Assembly: GCA_012026855.1 (NCBI GenBank)
Contig: VEOV01000279.1
Coordinates: forward strand, 1-8,395
Source of the DNA: Geobacter sp.
GTDB taxonomy: Bacteria > Desulfobacterota > Desulfuromonadia > Geobacterales > DSM-12255
Direction: 5' to 3'
Length of the DNA stretch: 8,395 nt
The position numbers and the translations under genes are program-made. The notes below the pieces were generated by a model that saw nothing but the letters and a program-made list of their open reading frames with translations, did not search any database and was not told where the DNA came from. Shown here in pieces: positions 1 through 5,667 of this stretch (within the stretch, counting starts at the first letter, position 1; the number at the start of each line of letters is the position of its first letter).

Positions 1-128
1 GCATCATGGTTGTTGAGAGTGCCCGCAAAGCCGACCTGACTCCCCCTGCCGGCCTTGACCTCTCAGCAAGAAAAGTTTATGGCGATTCCGCCCTGAATTT
101 TCTGGAACGTTCTCAACAACAGCTGTAA
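1..128 (+). CDS. rsmD: C-terminal end of 16S rRNA (guanine966-N2)-methyltransferase RsmD (5' end outside window)
   Basis: The frame is open from the window edge (codons start at base 3) to TAA at 126-128 and gives about 41 residues. The tail contains VYGDSALNFLER, which matches the usual RsmD ending, where an aromatic residue, Gly-Asp and a short hydrophobic strand close the Rossmann fold. RsmD uses S-adenosylmethionine to methylate G966 of 16S rRNA during assembly of the small ribosomal subunit. The catalytic NPPY motif would lie upstream and is not visible. The identification rests on this tail plus position: rsmD directly before coaD is a very common bacterial gene pair, here with a 14-base gap. 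Another methyltransferase tail is possible but less likely. Confidence 0.72.
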   Translation, partial: IMVVESARKADLTPPAGLDLSARKVYGDSALNFLERSQQQL

Positions 129-142
129 TCCAAGGTGCTGCC

Positions 143-625
143 ATGCCAAGAAAAATTGCCGTCTACCCAGGTTCCTTTGACCCGATCACTTACGGGCATC
201 TGGATGTAATCGACCGGGCGCTGCAGATTTTTGACAATGTCATCGTTGCCGTCGCCTGCAACAGCTCAAAAAACGCCCTCTTCGAGATTGATGAACGCCT
301 TGACCTGATACGTGCCGTGCTTGCCGGAAATGACCGGGTGAAAGTTGACACCTTTGACGGCCTTCTGGTAAATTATGTACTTTCGCAAAAGGCAACGGTA
401 ATCATCAGGGGGCTCAGGGCCGTTTCGGACTTTGAATACGAATTCCAGCTGGCGCAGATCAACCGGGGCATCTCAACCGATGTTGAAACTCTCTTCATGA
501 TGACTTCCGTCCCCTACAGCTACCTCTCCTCATCGGTAGTCAAGGAAATCAGTTCACTGAAAGGGCCGGTTGACAATCTAGTCCCGCCGCTGGTGAAAAA
601 AGCGCTTGAGAAGAAGTTTGCATAA
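143..625 (+). CDS. coaD: phosphopantetheine adenylyltransferase (CoaD, PPAT)
   Basis: The 160-residue cytoplasmic enzyme joins 4'-phosphopantetheine and ATP to make dephospho-CoA and pyrophosphate, the penultimate step of coenzyme A synthesis. It is full length for the family (about 160). Nucleotidyltransferase signatures are all present: PGSFDP at 9-14 followed by TYGH at 16-19 (the T/HxGH motif with catalytic His19), Lys43 at the position of the E. coli substrate-binding Lys42, IIRGLRAVSDFEYE at 87-100 with Arg89 and Arg92, and the SSSVVKE loop at 129-135 that contacts ATP. The ATG at 143 gives the standard MPRKIAVYPGSFDP start; AAGGTG at 132-137 is a modest ribosome-binding site. It follows rsmD by 14 bases and precedes the aminotransferase by 33, so the three are probably one transcript. 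Nothing looks unusual. Confidence 0.97.
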   Translation: MPRKIAVYPGSFDPITYGHLDVIDRALQIFDNVIVAVACNSSKNALFEIDERLDLIRAVLAGNDRVKVDTFDGLLVNYVLSQKATVIIRGLRAVSDFEYEFQLAQINRGISTDVETLFMMTSVPYSYLSSSVVKEISSLKGPVDNLVPPLVKKALEKKFA

Positions 626-658
626 TATATTTCACACCCAGGACTTAAGGAGAACTCG

Positions 659-1963
659 ATGAACCCATTGGCAATCGAACTTAATGACATGCTCGCCCAA
701 AACAATCCCCATGTACTGGAGATGCTTTCCGATCTGGGCAAAAACCTCTTCTTCCCCAAAGGGATCCTGACCCAGTCCGCCGAAGCCAAGGAGAAAGCGC
801 ACAAATTCAACGCCACCATCGGCATTGCCACAGAGAACGGCGGTCCGATGTACCTGCAGTGCATTCAGGACAAGCTCTCCGCCTTTGACCCGAAGGATAT
901 CTACCCCTATGCGCCGCCGGCAGGCAAACCTGAGCTGCGTGCCCTCTGGACAGAGAAAATGCTGCGGGAAAACCCGAGTCAAAAGGGAAAGTTCTTCAGC
1001 AACCCGATTGTTACCAACGCCCTGACCCACGGGCTTTCAATAGTTGCCGACATGTTCGTTGACAAGGGTGATCACCTGATCCTGCCGGACATGCTCTGGG
1101 GTAACTACAACCTCACCTTCGGTACCTGCTCCGGCGCAGTTGTGCAAAAGTTCCCAACCTTTACTACTGCCGGCGGCTTTGACGTCAACGCGTTCAAGAC
1201 AGTCCTGAAAAACACCGCCGAAGAAAAAGGGAAAGCCATCGTCCTGCTCAACTTCCCCAACAACCCAAGCGGCTACACCCCGACTGTCGCCGAAGGTGAT
1301 GCCCTGGTAGCTGCCATCAAGGAAGTGGCCGAGTCGGGCTGCAACATCGTTGCCATCAGTGATGACGCTTATTTCGGTCTTTTCTACGAAGACAGCCTCA
1401 AGGAATCCCTCTTCGGCAAACTGGCCAACCTGCACCCCCGCATCCTGGCCATCAAGCTGGACGGCGCTACCAAGGAAGAGTTTGTCTGGGGTTTCCGCAC
1501 CGGCTTCATTACCTTTGCCGACGGCAACAGCAAGGAAAACGCCCCGGTTCTGACAGCCCTGGAGAAAAAGGCCATGGGGATCATCCGTGCCCGTATCTCC
1601 AACTGCCCGCACCCGTCACAAACCTTTGCCATCGAGGCGCTGCGCTCACCGGACTTCCTCAAGCAGAAAGAGGAGAAGTTCCAGATCCTCAAGGGCCGTG
1701 CCCTCAAAACCAAGGCAGTGCTCAACAGCGGCAAGTACGACAGCGCCTGGACCTACTACCCGTTCAATTCCGGCTATTTCATGTGCCTGAAGCTGAAAAC
1801 TGTCGATGCCGAAAAGCTGCGCGTTCACCTGCTTAACAAATACGGCGTCGGCGGCATTTCCATCGGCAAAACCGACCTGCGGATCGCCTTCTCCTGCATC
1901 GATGAGAAAGACATTCAGGAGCTGTTCGACATCATCTATCAGGCTGCCCAGGACCTGGCATAG
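659..1963 (+). CDS. class I/II pyridoxal-phosphate aminotransferase (aspartate/aromatic aminotransferase-like)
   Basis: This 434-residue protein is a fold-type I PLP enzyme, most likely a cytoplasmic amino-acid aminotransferase. Key sites are visible by motif alignment to aspartate aminotransferase: NFPNNPSGY at 198-206 with Asn202 contacting the PLP ring; SDDAYFGL at 234-241 with Asp235 (pyridine nitrogen) and Tyr238; ATKEEFVWGFRTG at 270-282, where Lys272 is the expected Schiff-base lysine and Arg280, eight residues on, the phosphate arginine; and DLRIAFSC at 406-413 with Arg408 as the substrate carboxylate arginine. The protein is longer than typical 390-400 residue enzymes, partly through an N-terminal extension before the family core. 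Context around the catalytic lysine (KLDGATKEEF rather than SxSK) places it in a divergent branch, so the substrate is left open. AAGGAG at 647-652, six bases before the ATG, fixes the start. It is the last gene before the terminator at 1985-2017. Confidence 0.9.
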   Translation: MNPLAIELNDMLAQNNPHVLEMLSDLGKNLFFPKGILTQSAEAKEKAHKFNATIGIATENGGPMYLQCIQDKLSAFDPKDIYPYAPPAGKPELRALWTEKMLRENPSQKGKFFSNPIVTNALTHGLSIVADMFVDKGDHLILPDMLWGNYNLTFGTCSGAVVQKFPTFTTAGGFDVNAFKTVLKNTAEEKGKAIVLLNFPNNPSGYTPTVAEGDALVAAIKEVAESGCNIVAISDDAYFGLFYEDSLKESLFGKLANLHPRILAIKLDGATKEEFVWGFRTGFITFADGNSKENAPVLTALEKKAMGIIRARISNCPHPSQTFAIEALRSPDFLKQKEEKFQILKGRALKTKAVLNSGKYDSAWTYYPFNSGYFMCLKLKTVDAEKLRVHLLNKYGVGGISIGKTDLRIAFSCIDEKDIQELFDIIYQAAQDLA

Positions 1964-1984
1964 CTTTTATTCTTATAACCAGCA

Positions 1985-2017
1985 AAAAAGCCGGGCGTGC
2001 AATACGTCCGGCTTTTT
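1985..2017. terminator. bidirectional rho-independent terminator between convergent genes
   Basis: A 14-base left arm (1985-1998) pairs with a 14-base right arm (2004-2017) around a five-base loop, with one G-T wobble. The core is GC-rich (GCCGG/CCGGC). The outer arms are AAAAA and TTTTT, so each strand has a U-run at the end of its hairpin. It lies 21 bases after the aminotransferase stop and 13 bases beyond the stop of the minus-strand membrane protein gene, so it can serve both. Confidence 0.92.
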
Positions 2018-2030
2018 ATTCCAATATGAG

Positions 2031-2429
2031 TTATGTTCCTTGCGGCCTGCTTTCCAGACAGTTCAAATGAACAGCAACTCCGTAAAGCAGCGGCCAGGGG
2101 ACAATGTAATATATGGTGAGGTACCAGTAAACCCGGATAAAGCCCAGACCATGACCAAGATAGATGCCGCAGTATAGCCAGTCATAAACCGCCAGCGGAA
2201 TGGTGTAATAGAACGCAAGCCAGAGCGACTTTCTTATTCGATACTTGCCTGGCGTCTGTTTCAATATGTAATGTACAAGCCAGATCAACAGGGACAGCAG
2301 AGCTGTTTCTAACCAGACCATCAGCGCGGCCGGGTACTGCCGGTAGTAATATGGCAGCCCAGCAATCCAAAAGCCTCCCCATACCAGCGTAGCCTGCATG
2401 AAGATTCGCAGATGACCGGTTATACTCAT
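2031..2429 (-). CDS. small four-helix integral membrane protein, family not recognised
   Basis: The 132-residue protein has no motif I can assign to a known function. It is strongly hydrophobic and rich in Trp and Tyr. Four likely membrane helices lie at about 10-29, 34-56, 68-91 and 100-121. The loop between helices 2 and 3 (KQTPGKYRIRKS, 57-68) carries most of the positive charge, which suggests it faces the cytoplasm and that both ends do as well. A short hydrophilic tail follows helix 4. There is no cleavable signal peptide, metal motif or catalytic pattern. It starts 49 bases after the split-barrel gene on the same strand, so it may be the last gene of that transcript, but its ribosome-binding site is weak (GGGAT about six bases before the ATG). 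Coding status is supported by the consistent helix pattern and the terminator just past the stop. Confidence 0.75.
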   Translation of the reverse strand: MSITGHLRIFMQATLVWGGFWIAGLPYYYRQYPAALMVWLETALLSLLIWLVHYILKQTPGKYRIRKSLWLAFYYTIPLAVYDWLYCGIYLGHGLGFIRVYWYLTIYYIVPWPLLYGVAVHLNCLESRPQGT

Positions 2430-2478
2430 TTATGATCCCGGTTCAGATTTACCCCAACGGATATCAGCTGTTATCTGT

Positions 2479-2973
2479 TCAGTTTTTCCATGGTAGTGTG
2501 GGCATCTCCATCAACACAGGTTCCATGCGGGTGAACTCAATATCCCGCACTCGTATCATATTGCGCCACATGATCCCATGCCCTTTGGTGAAGCTGACTC
2601 GCCTTACCCGCTTTTGCCAGAGAGCAACTTCTGCTTCAGTCGCTTCCCGCGAATCACCGGCAAACCCGTGCAGCCTGACAGCCGGCGGAGTTGTAAACTT
2701 CCCTGTGATAAGCGACTTCAGCCAAAACCATCTGCTGGTGTTAACCGCAAGGACACAAACTTTCTTGTTCTTTTCCAGGTTAAGCGGTAGATGCATCAGA
2801 AGTTTTTTCTCGAAATAGAAACCATACCCCGGTTTTCCCAGCATCAGCGAGCCGATAGGGGTCACATGGGGAGCGCCATCCTCCGTCACCGTTGCTATTG
2901 AGAAGTGAAAAGAAGATTTGAACGATTGGTTAAACAGGCTTTTGATATCATTCCAGTTGGCAGTCATATCCAT
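2479..2973 (-). CDS. pyridoxamine 5'-phosphate oxidase-like, FMN-binding split-barrel protein
   Basis: The 164-residue protein resembles the PNPOx-like split-barrel family, whose members bind FMN, F420 or haem. The opening strands are visible at about 24-45 (HFSIATVTEDGAPHVTPIG, where the DGxPHVTP turn is the family hallmark), then GYGFYFEKKL at 49-58, a pattern often used for flavin phosphate contact, NKKVCVLAVN at 69-78, and AVRLHGFAGDSREATEAE at 98-115 closing the barrel. The tail RVRDIEFTRMEPV (141-153) is the last strand. The reaction cannot be read; pyridoxal-phosphate synthesis itself is unlikely because the PdxH C-terminal signature is absent. AAGGGGG at 2981-2987, seven bases before the first ATG, supports that start over the second ATG two codons later. 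The site overlaps the stop of the upstream hydratase-like gene (12-base gap), so the two are translationally close and surely co-transcribed. Confidence 0.82.
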   Translation of the reverse strand: MDMTANWNDIKSLFNQSFKSSFHFSIATVTEDGAPHVTPIGSLMLGKPGYGFYFEKKLLMHLPLNLEKNKKVCVLAVNTSRWFWLKSLITGKFTTPPAVRLHGFAGDSREATEAEVALWQKRVRRVSFTKGHGIMWRNMIRVRDIEFTRMEPVLMEMPTLPWKN

Positions 2974-2985
2974 GATCCGTCCCCC

Positions 2986-3780
2986 TTATGAAGCAATCAC
3001 CGGTTTTAGCTGCTTTGCATTAAATTCGGCCAGCCGCTCTCTGGTTTCGTTGAAATCTCCCGGACTGGAGTAGGCATTGAAGGTTTCGACCCGCAGGGCA
3101 TCATCAAGGGTACGGCCAACCACATCCAGGATGGTCTCCTTGGCCGATCTGATTGCCTGCTGACTGTTGGCCAGAATCATGGCGGCGTACTGCTCTGCGA
3201 TGGCCTGCAGCTCGTCATGGGGTACTACCCGGCTGACCAGCCCCAGCCGCAAGGCCTCTTCGGCAGAGACTTCGCGGCCGGTAAGCGTTAGTTCGAAAGC
3301 AGTGGACATGCCGGCTATGGCCACGAGACGGTCAATACCGCCATCTCCCTGATGAAAGCCAAAGCGCACCTCCAGCACACCGAACCTGGCCTTCTCCGAG
3401 GCGATGCGGATATCACAGGCCAGCGCCAGATCAAATCCGCCGCCGAAGGCGCAGCCGTTGACAGCAGCTATAATCGGTTTGGCGATCCGGTGCTGACCAC
3501 GGGTAATGCCGCCACCTATACCTGCCGACATACTTGTACGGATATCCTGCAAGGTGGCCTTCTCCCATTTGGGGATAAAAGTTTTCAGGTCAGCCCCGGC
3601 ACAGAACGCCTTGCCGCTGCCGGTCACAATGGCAACATCCACAGAGCTGTCACTGCCGAAATCGCTCCAGACGCTCCAGAGTTCACTATTCAGCCCATCA
3701 TCAAGGGCATTAAGCGCCTCGGGCCGGTTGAGTGTGATGTAGGCAATGCGGTCTCTCTTCTCATAAAGAACTCTCTCCAT
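2986..3780 (-). CDS. enoyl-CoA hydratase/isomerase (crotonase) family protein with Asp at the first catalytic position
   Basis: The 264-residue protein is a full-length crotonase-fold enzyme acting on acyl-CoA thioesters in the cytoplasm. Oxyanion-hole motifs are clear: AFCAGADL at 58-65 and NGCAFGGGFDLALACD at 108-123. In classical hydratases the residue after GGGx is Glu144 (rat numbering); here it is Asp117. The second catalytic acid, Glu164 in rat, is kept as Glu137 in VLEVRFG. An Asp/Glu pair at these sites occurs in dienoyl-CoA isomerases of the same superfamily, so isomerisation is at least as plausible as hydration; a third acid, Asp146, lies near but not exactly on the third isomerase position. 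The ATG at 3780 is chosen because GGGGAGG sits five bases upstream (3786-3792); an upstream in-frame TTG at 3801 would overlap the previous gene and lacks support. It is the middle gene of a three-gene unit: 17 bases after the radical SAM gene and 12 before the split-barrel gene. Confidence 0.9.
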   Translation of the reverse strand: MERVLYEKRDRIAYITLNRPEALNALDDGLNSELWSVWSDFGSDSSVDVAIVTGSGKAFCAGADLKTFIPKWEKATLQDIRTSMSAGIGGGITRGQHRIAKPIIAAVNGCAFGGGFDLALACDIRIASEKARFGVLEVRFGFHQGDGGIDRLVAIAGMSTAFELTLTGREVSAEEALRLGLVSRVVPHDELQAIAEQYAAMILANSQQAIRSAKETILDVVGRTLDDALRVETFNAYSSPGDFNETRERLAEFNAKQLKPVIAS

Positions 3781-3785
3781 GCTGA

Positions 3786-3792
3786 CCTCCCC
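3786..3792 (-). promoter_or_regulatory. ribosome-binding site that fixes the crotonase-family gene start
   Basis: GGGGAGG on the minus strand lies five bases before the ATG at 3780-3778. It selects this ATG over the in-frame TTG seven codons upstream, which overlaps the radical SAM stop codon. Confidence 0.75.
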
Positions 3793-3797
3793 GCGAT

Positions 3798-5156
3798 TCA
3801 ATAATCCAGATGGAACCGCTCTACCCGCTTCAGAAACTCACCGAACAGCTTGATCCGAAGGAACAGACCGTGCAGGCCGAACTGCAGCATCGCAGGCAGA
3901 GAGCGATATACCGGCACTGCCCCCTTGTAGAGTTTTGCCATCTCCCGGTAAAACTCCTGAAGAGGCAGCCTGGGGGGCGTCAGCGCATGGAGCATGTCAT
4001 ACAGCTCTGGCTTCGATGACAAAAGCCGCTCCTTGACCGTTTCATGCAGCTCAGTTCCTGGCAGCGGCGTCATGACCGTAAATGTGGCATATTTCAGCTT
4101 CAGTTTCCGGACGTAATTCCTCATGGAAACAAAATCCTCCCTTGAGTAGTCCGGATCAACCATGAAAGAGGCGTACATCATTATTCCCAGCTGATCGAGA
4201 ATCCTGGCCGCCTCCTGTTGCTGGGCAACGGTCACCCCTTTTTTCATCGCCTTAAGCCTGGCATCGGAGAAATCCTCCATACCGACGAAAAGCTGGCAAA
4301 GGCCGATCTCTCTCCACTTGGCAAACAGTTCCGGATGATTGATTATGGTATCCACCCGGGCATAGAGGAAGAAGTTTTTGCGAATGCCGGCCTCGGCAAT
4401 CAGATCAGCCAGCCGGTCCATCCGCTGCGTGTCGCACATGGACTCATCGTCACAGAAAAAGACATTCTCCTCGGCAATCCCCTTCAATTCTGCCACCACC
4501 AGTTCTGGATCGCGGCGCAGATACCTTCCGCCGGTGATGTTCCAGAGAGCGCAGAAGTTACAGCGGGCAGTGCACCCCAGCGAAGTCCTGATGGATGCCA
4601 GCGGCTTGAACCATTCACTGAAATAACTCCGGCGGTAGCAAGCTGTCAGGCTACGATCCGGCAGCGGCAGTTCATCAAGAGCGGTATAGGCTCTCGGCTC
4701 GGTAAAAAGCATCCCTTCAGGGTAAGGGACAGCTATACCGCGTACCAAACGGAGCTGCATCCTGCCCTCCATAACTGCCAGCAGCTCCCGAAGGGTAAAC
4801 ACCCCTTCGCCGATCACCACAAAATCAATCTTCTGGTCATTGAAATCGTCGGGCCGCACCGTTGCATGGTGACCGCCGACAATTACCGTTATCTCCTCAT
4901 CAATCTCTTTCACCTGACTGGCAATGGCCTTGATGATGTTCACATGACTGGTAAAGCCGGTCAGGCCAACAACATCGGGCCGAAACGCCCTGACAGCCCC
5001 GTCGATATCACCATCAATACGGGCATCAAGAATCTTCACTTCATGGCCGTCCAACTGAGCCCCCGCTGCCAGATATTCAAGGGCAAGGGGCTCGAACAGG
5101 TAGATCTGATCCATCAGATCGGATGAGCTGCGGGGTTGGATAAGCAGGATTTTCAT
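3798..5156 (-). CDS. cobalamin-binding radical SAM enzyme, similar to hopanoid C-3 methylase HpnR family; substrate unknown
   Basis: The 452-residue protein has an N-terminal Rossmann-like B12-binding domain (about 1-145; FRPDVVGLTGFTS at 58-70, VIVGGHHATV at 91-100, VVIGEG at 113-118) and a radical SAM domain from about 185. The iron-sulfur cluster cysteines are Cys195, Cys199 and Cys202 in GCTARCNFC, the canonical CxxxCxxC. The DxHxxG histidine motif of base-on cobalamin proteins is absent, as is usual for radical SAM B12 enzymes. FFCDDESM (233-240), TPLPGTELH (363-371) and the tail HALTPPRLPLQEFY (390-403) resemble HpnR-type methylases as I remember them, so a methyl transfer or ring/lipid modification is inferred; this is not proof of hopanoid action. 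ATG at 5156 is chosen for AAAGGAGA six-plus bases upstream; an earlier in-frame ATG at 5213 would run through unrelated remnant sequence. First gene of a tight unit with the crotonase-family and split-barrel genes. Confidence 0.88.
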   Translation of the reverse strand: MKILLIQPRSSSDLMDQIYLFEPLALEYLAAGAQLDGHEVKILDARIDGDIDGAVRAFRPDVVGLTGFTSHVNIIKAIASQVKEIDEEITVIVGGHHATVRPDDFNDQKIDFVVIGEGVFTLRELLAVMEGRMQLRLVRGIAVPYPEGMLFTEPRAYTALDELPLPDRSLTACYRRSYFSEWFKPLASIRTSLGCTARCNFCALWNITGGRYLRRDPELVVAELKGIAEENVFFCDDESMCDTQRMDRLADLIAEAGIRKNFFLYARVDTIINHPELFAKWREIGLCQLFVGMEDFSDARLKAMKKGVTVAQQQEAARILDQLGIMMYASFMVDPDYSREDFVSMRNYVRKLKLKYATFTVMTPLPGTELHETVKERLLSSKPELYDMLHALTPPRLPLQEFYREMAKLYKGAVPVYRSLPAMLQFGLHGLFLRIKLFGEFLKRVERFHLDY

Positions 5157-5160
5157 GGTA

Positions 5161-5168
5161 TCTCCTTT
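5161..5168 (-). promoter_or_regulatory. ribosome-binding site that fixes the radical SAM gene start
   Basis: AAAGGAGA on the minus strand ends four bases before the ATG at 5156-5154. It overlaps the TAA (5169-5167) that ends the degraded MerR-like reading frame, as expected if an intact gene once ended here in the same transcript. Confidence 0.75.
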
Positions 5169-5338
5169 ACTCAGCTGCATGATGCCTGATATACAGCGCC
5201 TCATTCTCACCAATCCCCAGCAACAGGAGAAACTGATTGTGCGCCCGGCGCGCGGCGCTCAAATTCGGCATGCCATCTGCTCATGGCGGTTTCTTACAGG
5301 CCTGCCGCCCTGAGCATCTCTACCCAGGCCTGGCGGCG
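5167..5338 (-). pseudogene. degraded C-terminal fragment of a MerR-type transcriptional regulator
   Basis: Reading the minus strand from 5338 gives RRQAWVEMLRAAGL, then TAA at 5296-5294, then ETAMSRWHAEFERRAPGA in the same frame to about 5240. Shifting frame near 5241 continues as HNQFLLLLGIGENEALYIR and ends at TAA 5169-5167. Joined, this matches in pattern the C-terminal tail I remember from some MerR-family regulators (a WVEMLRAAGL helix, a WHxEFERRAP helix, a FLxxLGI helix, then an IR turn). The DNA-binding N-terminus is missing: the similarity begins only a base or so after the stop of the DUF2917 gene. One premature stop, one frameshift and the missing front mean it cannot make a working regulator. 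A frame-B mini-ORF of 34 codons (5271-5167) exists but is more simply part of the remnant. The family name is from memory; the decay pattern is seen directly. Confidence 0.6.
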
Positions 5339-5339
5339 A

Positions 5340-5567
5340 TTAATAAATGATATTTTGCAGTGTCTTTACCGTCATGTATGAATCAGTTAGCGCCTCAACT
5401 ACAAGCGGTTCACCACTTTCCAGTTTAAAACCTTGAATGTCCTTTAAAAGATAGTCACGGCTGTCCATATAACGGGTAATCCAGACTACACCGCTACTCA
5501 CATCTATGAAAGATTCAACCCGGCAAGGGATTGTCCGGACCTCCCCTTTCCTGAGAAACAGTTCCAT
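5340..5567 (-). CDS. DUF2917 domain protein
   Basis: The 75-residue protein fits the small DUF2917 family, whose function is unknown. The family pattern is visible: an opening strand MELFLRKGEVRTI (1-13), then SGVVWITR (25-32), YLLKDIQGFKLESGEP (39-54) and a closing VVEALTD strand (56-62). This is a small all-beta, cupin-like repeat of short strands. There is no signal peptide, membrane helix or metal motif; Cys15 is the only cysteine. AAGGAG at 5573-5578, five bases before the ATG, supports the start. It lies 100 bases downstream of the tetR-type gene on the same strand, with a palindrome and a candidate promoter between, so it may be expressed separately. Its stop codon abuts the MerR-like remnant, so the DNA just after it has been rearranged. 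Confidence 0.78.
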   Translation of the reverse strand: MELFLRKGEVRTIPCRVESFIDVSSGVVWITRYMDSRDYLLKDIQGFKLESGEPLVVEALTDSYMTVKTLQNIIY

Positions 5568-5585
5568 ATAAACTCCTTCGACATC

Positions 5586-5620
5586 TTTAGTCTGTCATGG
5601 CCATGACAAAACAGGCTAAA
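5586..5620. promoter_or_regulatory. nested palindrome, candidate operator upstream of the DUF2917 gene
   Basis: A perfect 16-base palindrome, TGTCATGGCCATGACA, spans 5593-5608. Around it are outer arms TTTAGTCTGT (5586-5595) and ACAGGCTAAA (5611-5620), which pair over ten positions with one G-T wobble. The element lies between the tetR-type stop and the DUF2917 start, and its right edge overlaps the best -10 candidate. It lacks a trailing U-run on the minus strand, which argues against a terminator. Which protein binds it, if any, is unknown. Confidence 0.6.
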
Positions 5621-5631
5621 GCGTGAAACAA
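5603..5631 (-). promoter_or_regulatory. candidate sigma70-type promoter for the DUF2917 gene
   Basis: On the minus strand TTGTTT (5631-5626) is followed after 17 bases by TGTCAT (5608-5603), a 4/6 match to the -10 consensus. The -10 is the first half of the 16-base palindrome, so a bound repressor would block it. Weak on sequence alone. Confidence 0.33.
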
Positions 5632-5667
5632 TCTACGGCTCAAGCAATCAATCGATTCCTGTTGCCG

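Noticed and set aside
1037..1612. Minus-strand open frame (191 codons) within the aminotransferase gene
   Set aside because: It overlaps the PLP-binding core of the plus-strand aminotransferase and shows no recognisable domain; a shadow of a GC-rich gene.
3781..3801. Upstream TTG start for the crotonase-family gene
   Set aside because: It overlaps the radical SAM stop codon, has no ribosome-binding site of its own, and the ATG at 3780 has GGGGAGG five bases upstream.
4218..5126. Long plus-strand open frame (302 codons) antisense to the radical SAM gene
   Set aside because: The opposite strand encodes a full radical SAM protein with its cluster cysteines and domain motifs and a strong ribosome-binding site. 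The antisense product shows no family motif, is rich in Pro/His/Gln as expected of shadow translation, and has no good start signal.
5157..5213. N-terminal extension of the radical SAM protein from the ATG at 5213
   Set aside because: The extra 19 residues read through the MerR-like remnant in a different frame, and the B12-domain start (MKILLIQP) follows a much better ribosome-binding site.
5297..5332. Two copies of AGGCCTG, each in a small palindrome, as a terminator or repeat
   Set aside because: They fall in codons of the MerR-like remnant, have no U-run, and the spacing gives no stable single hairpin; probably chance.
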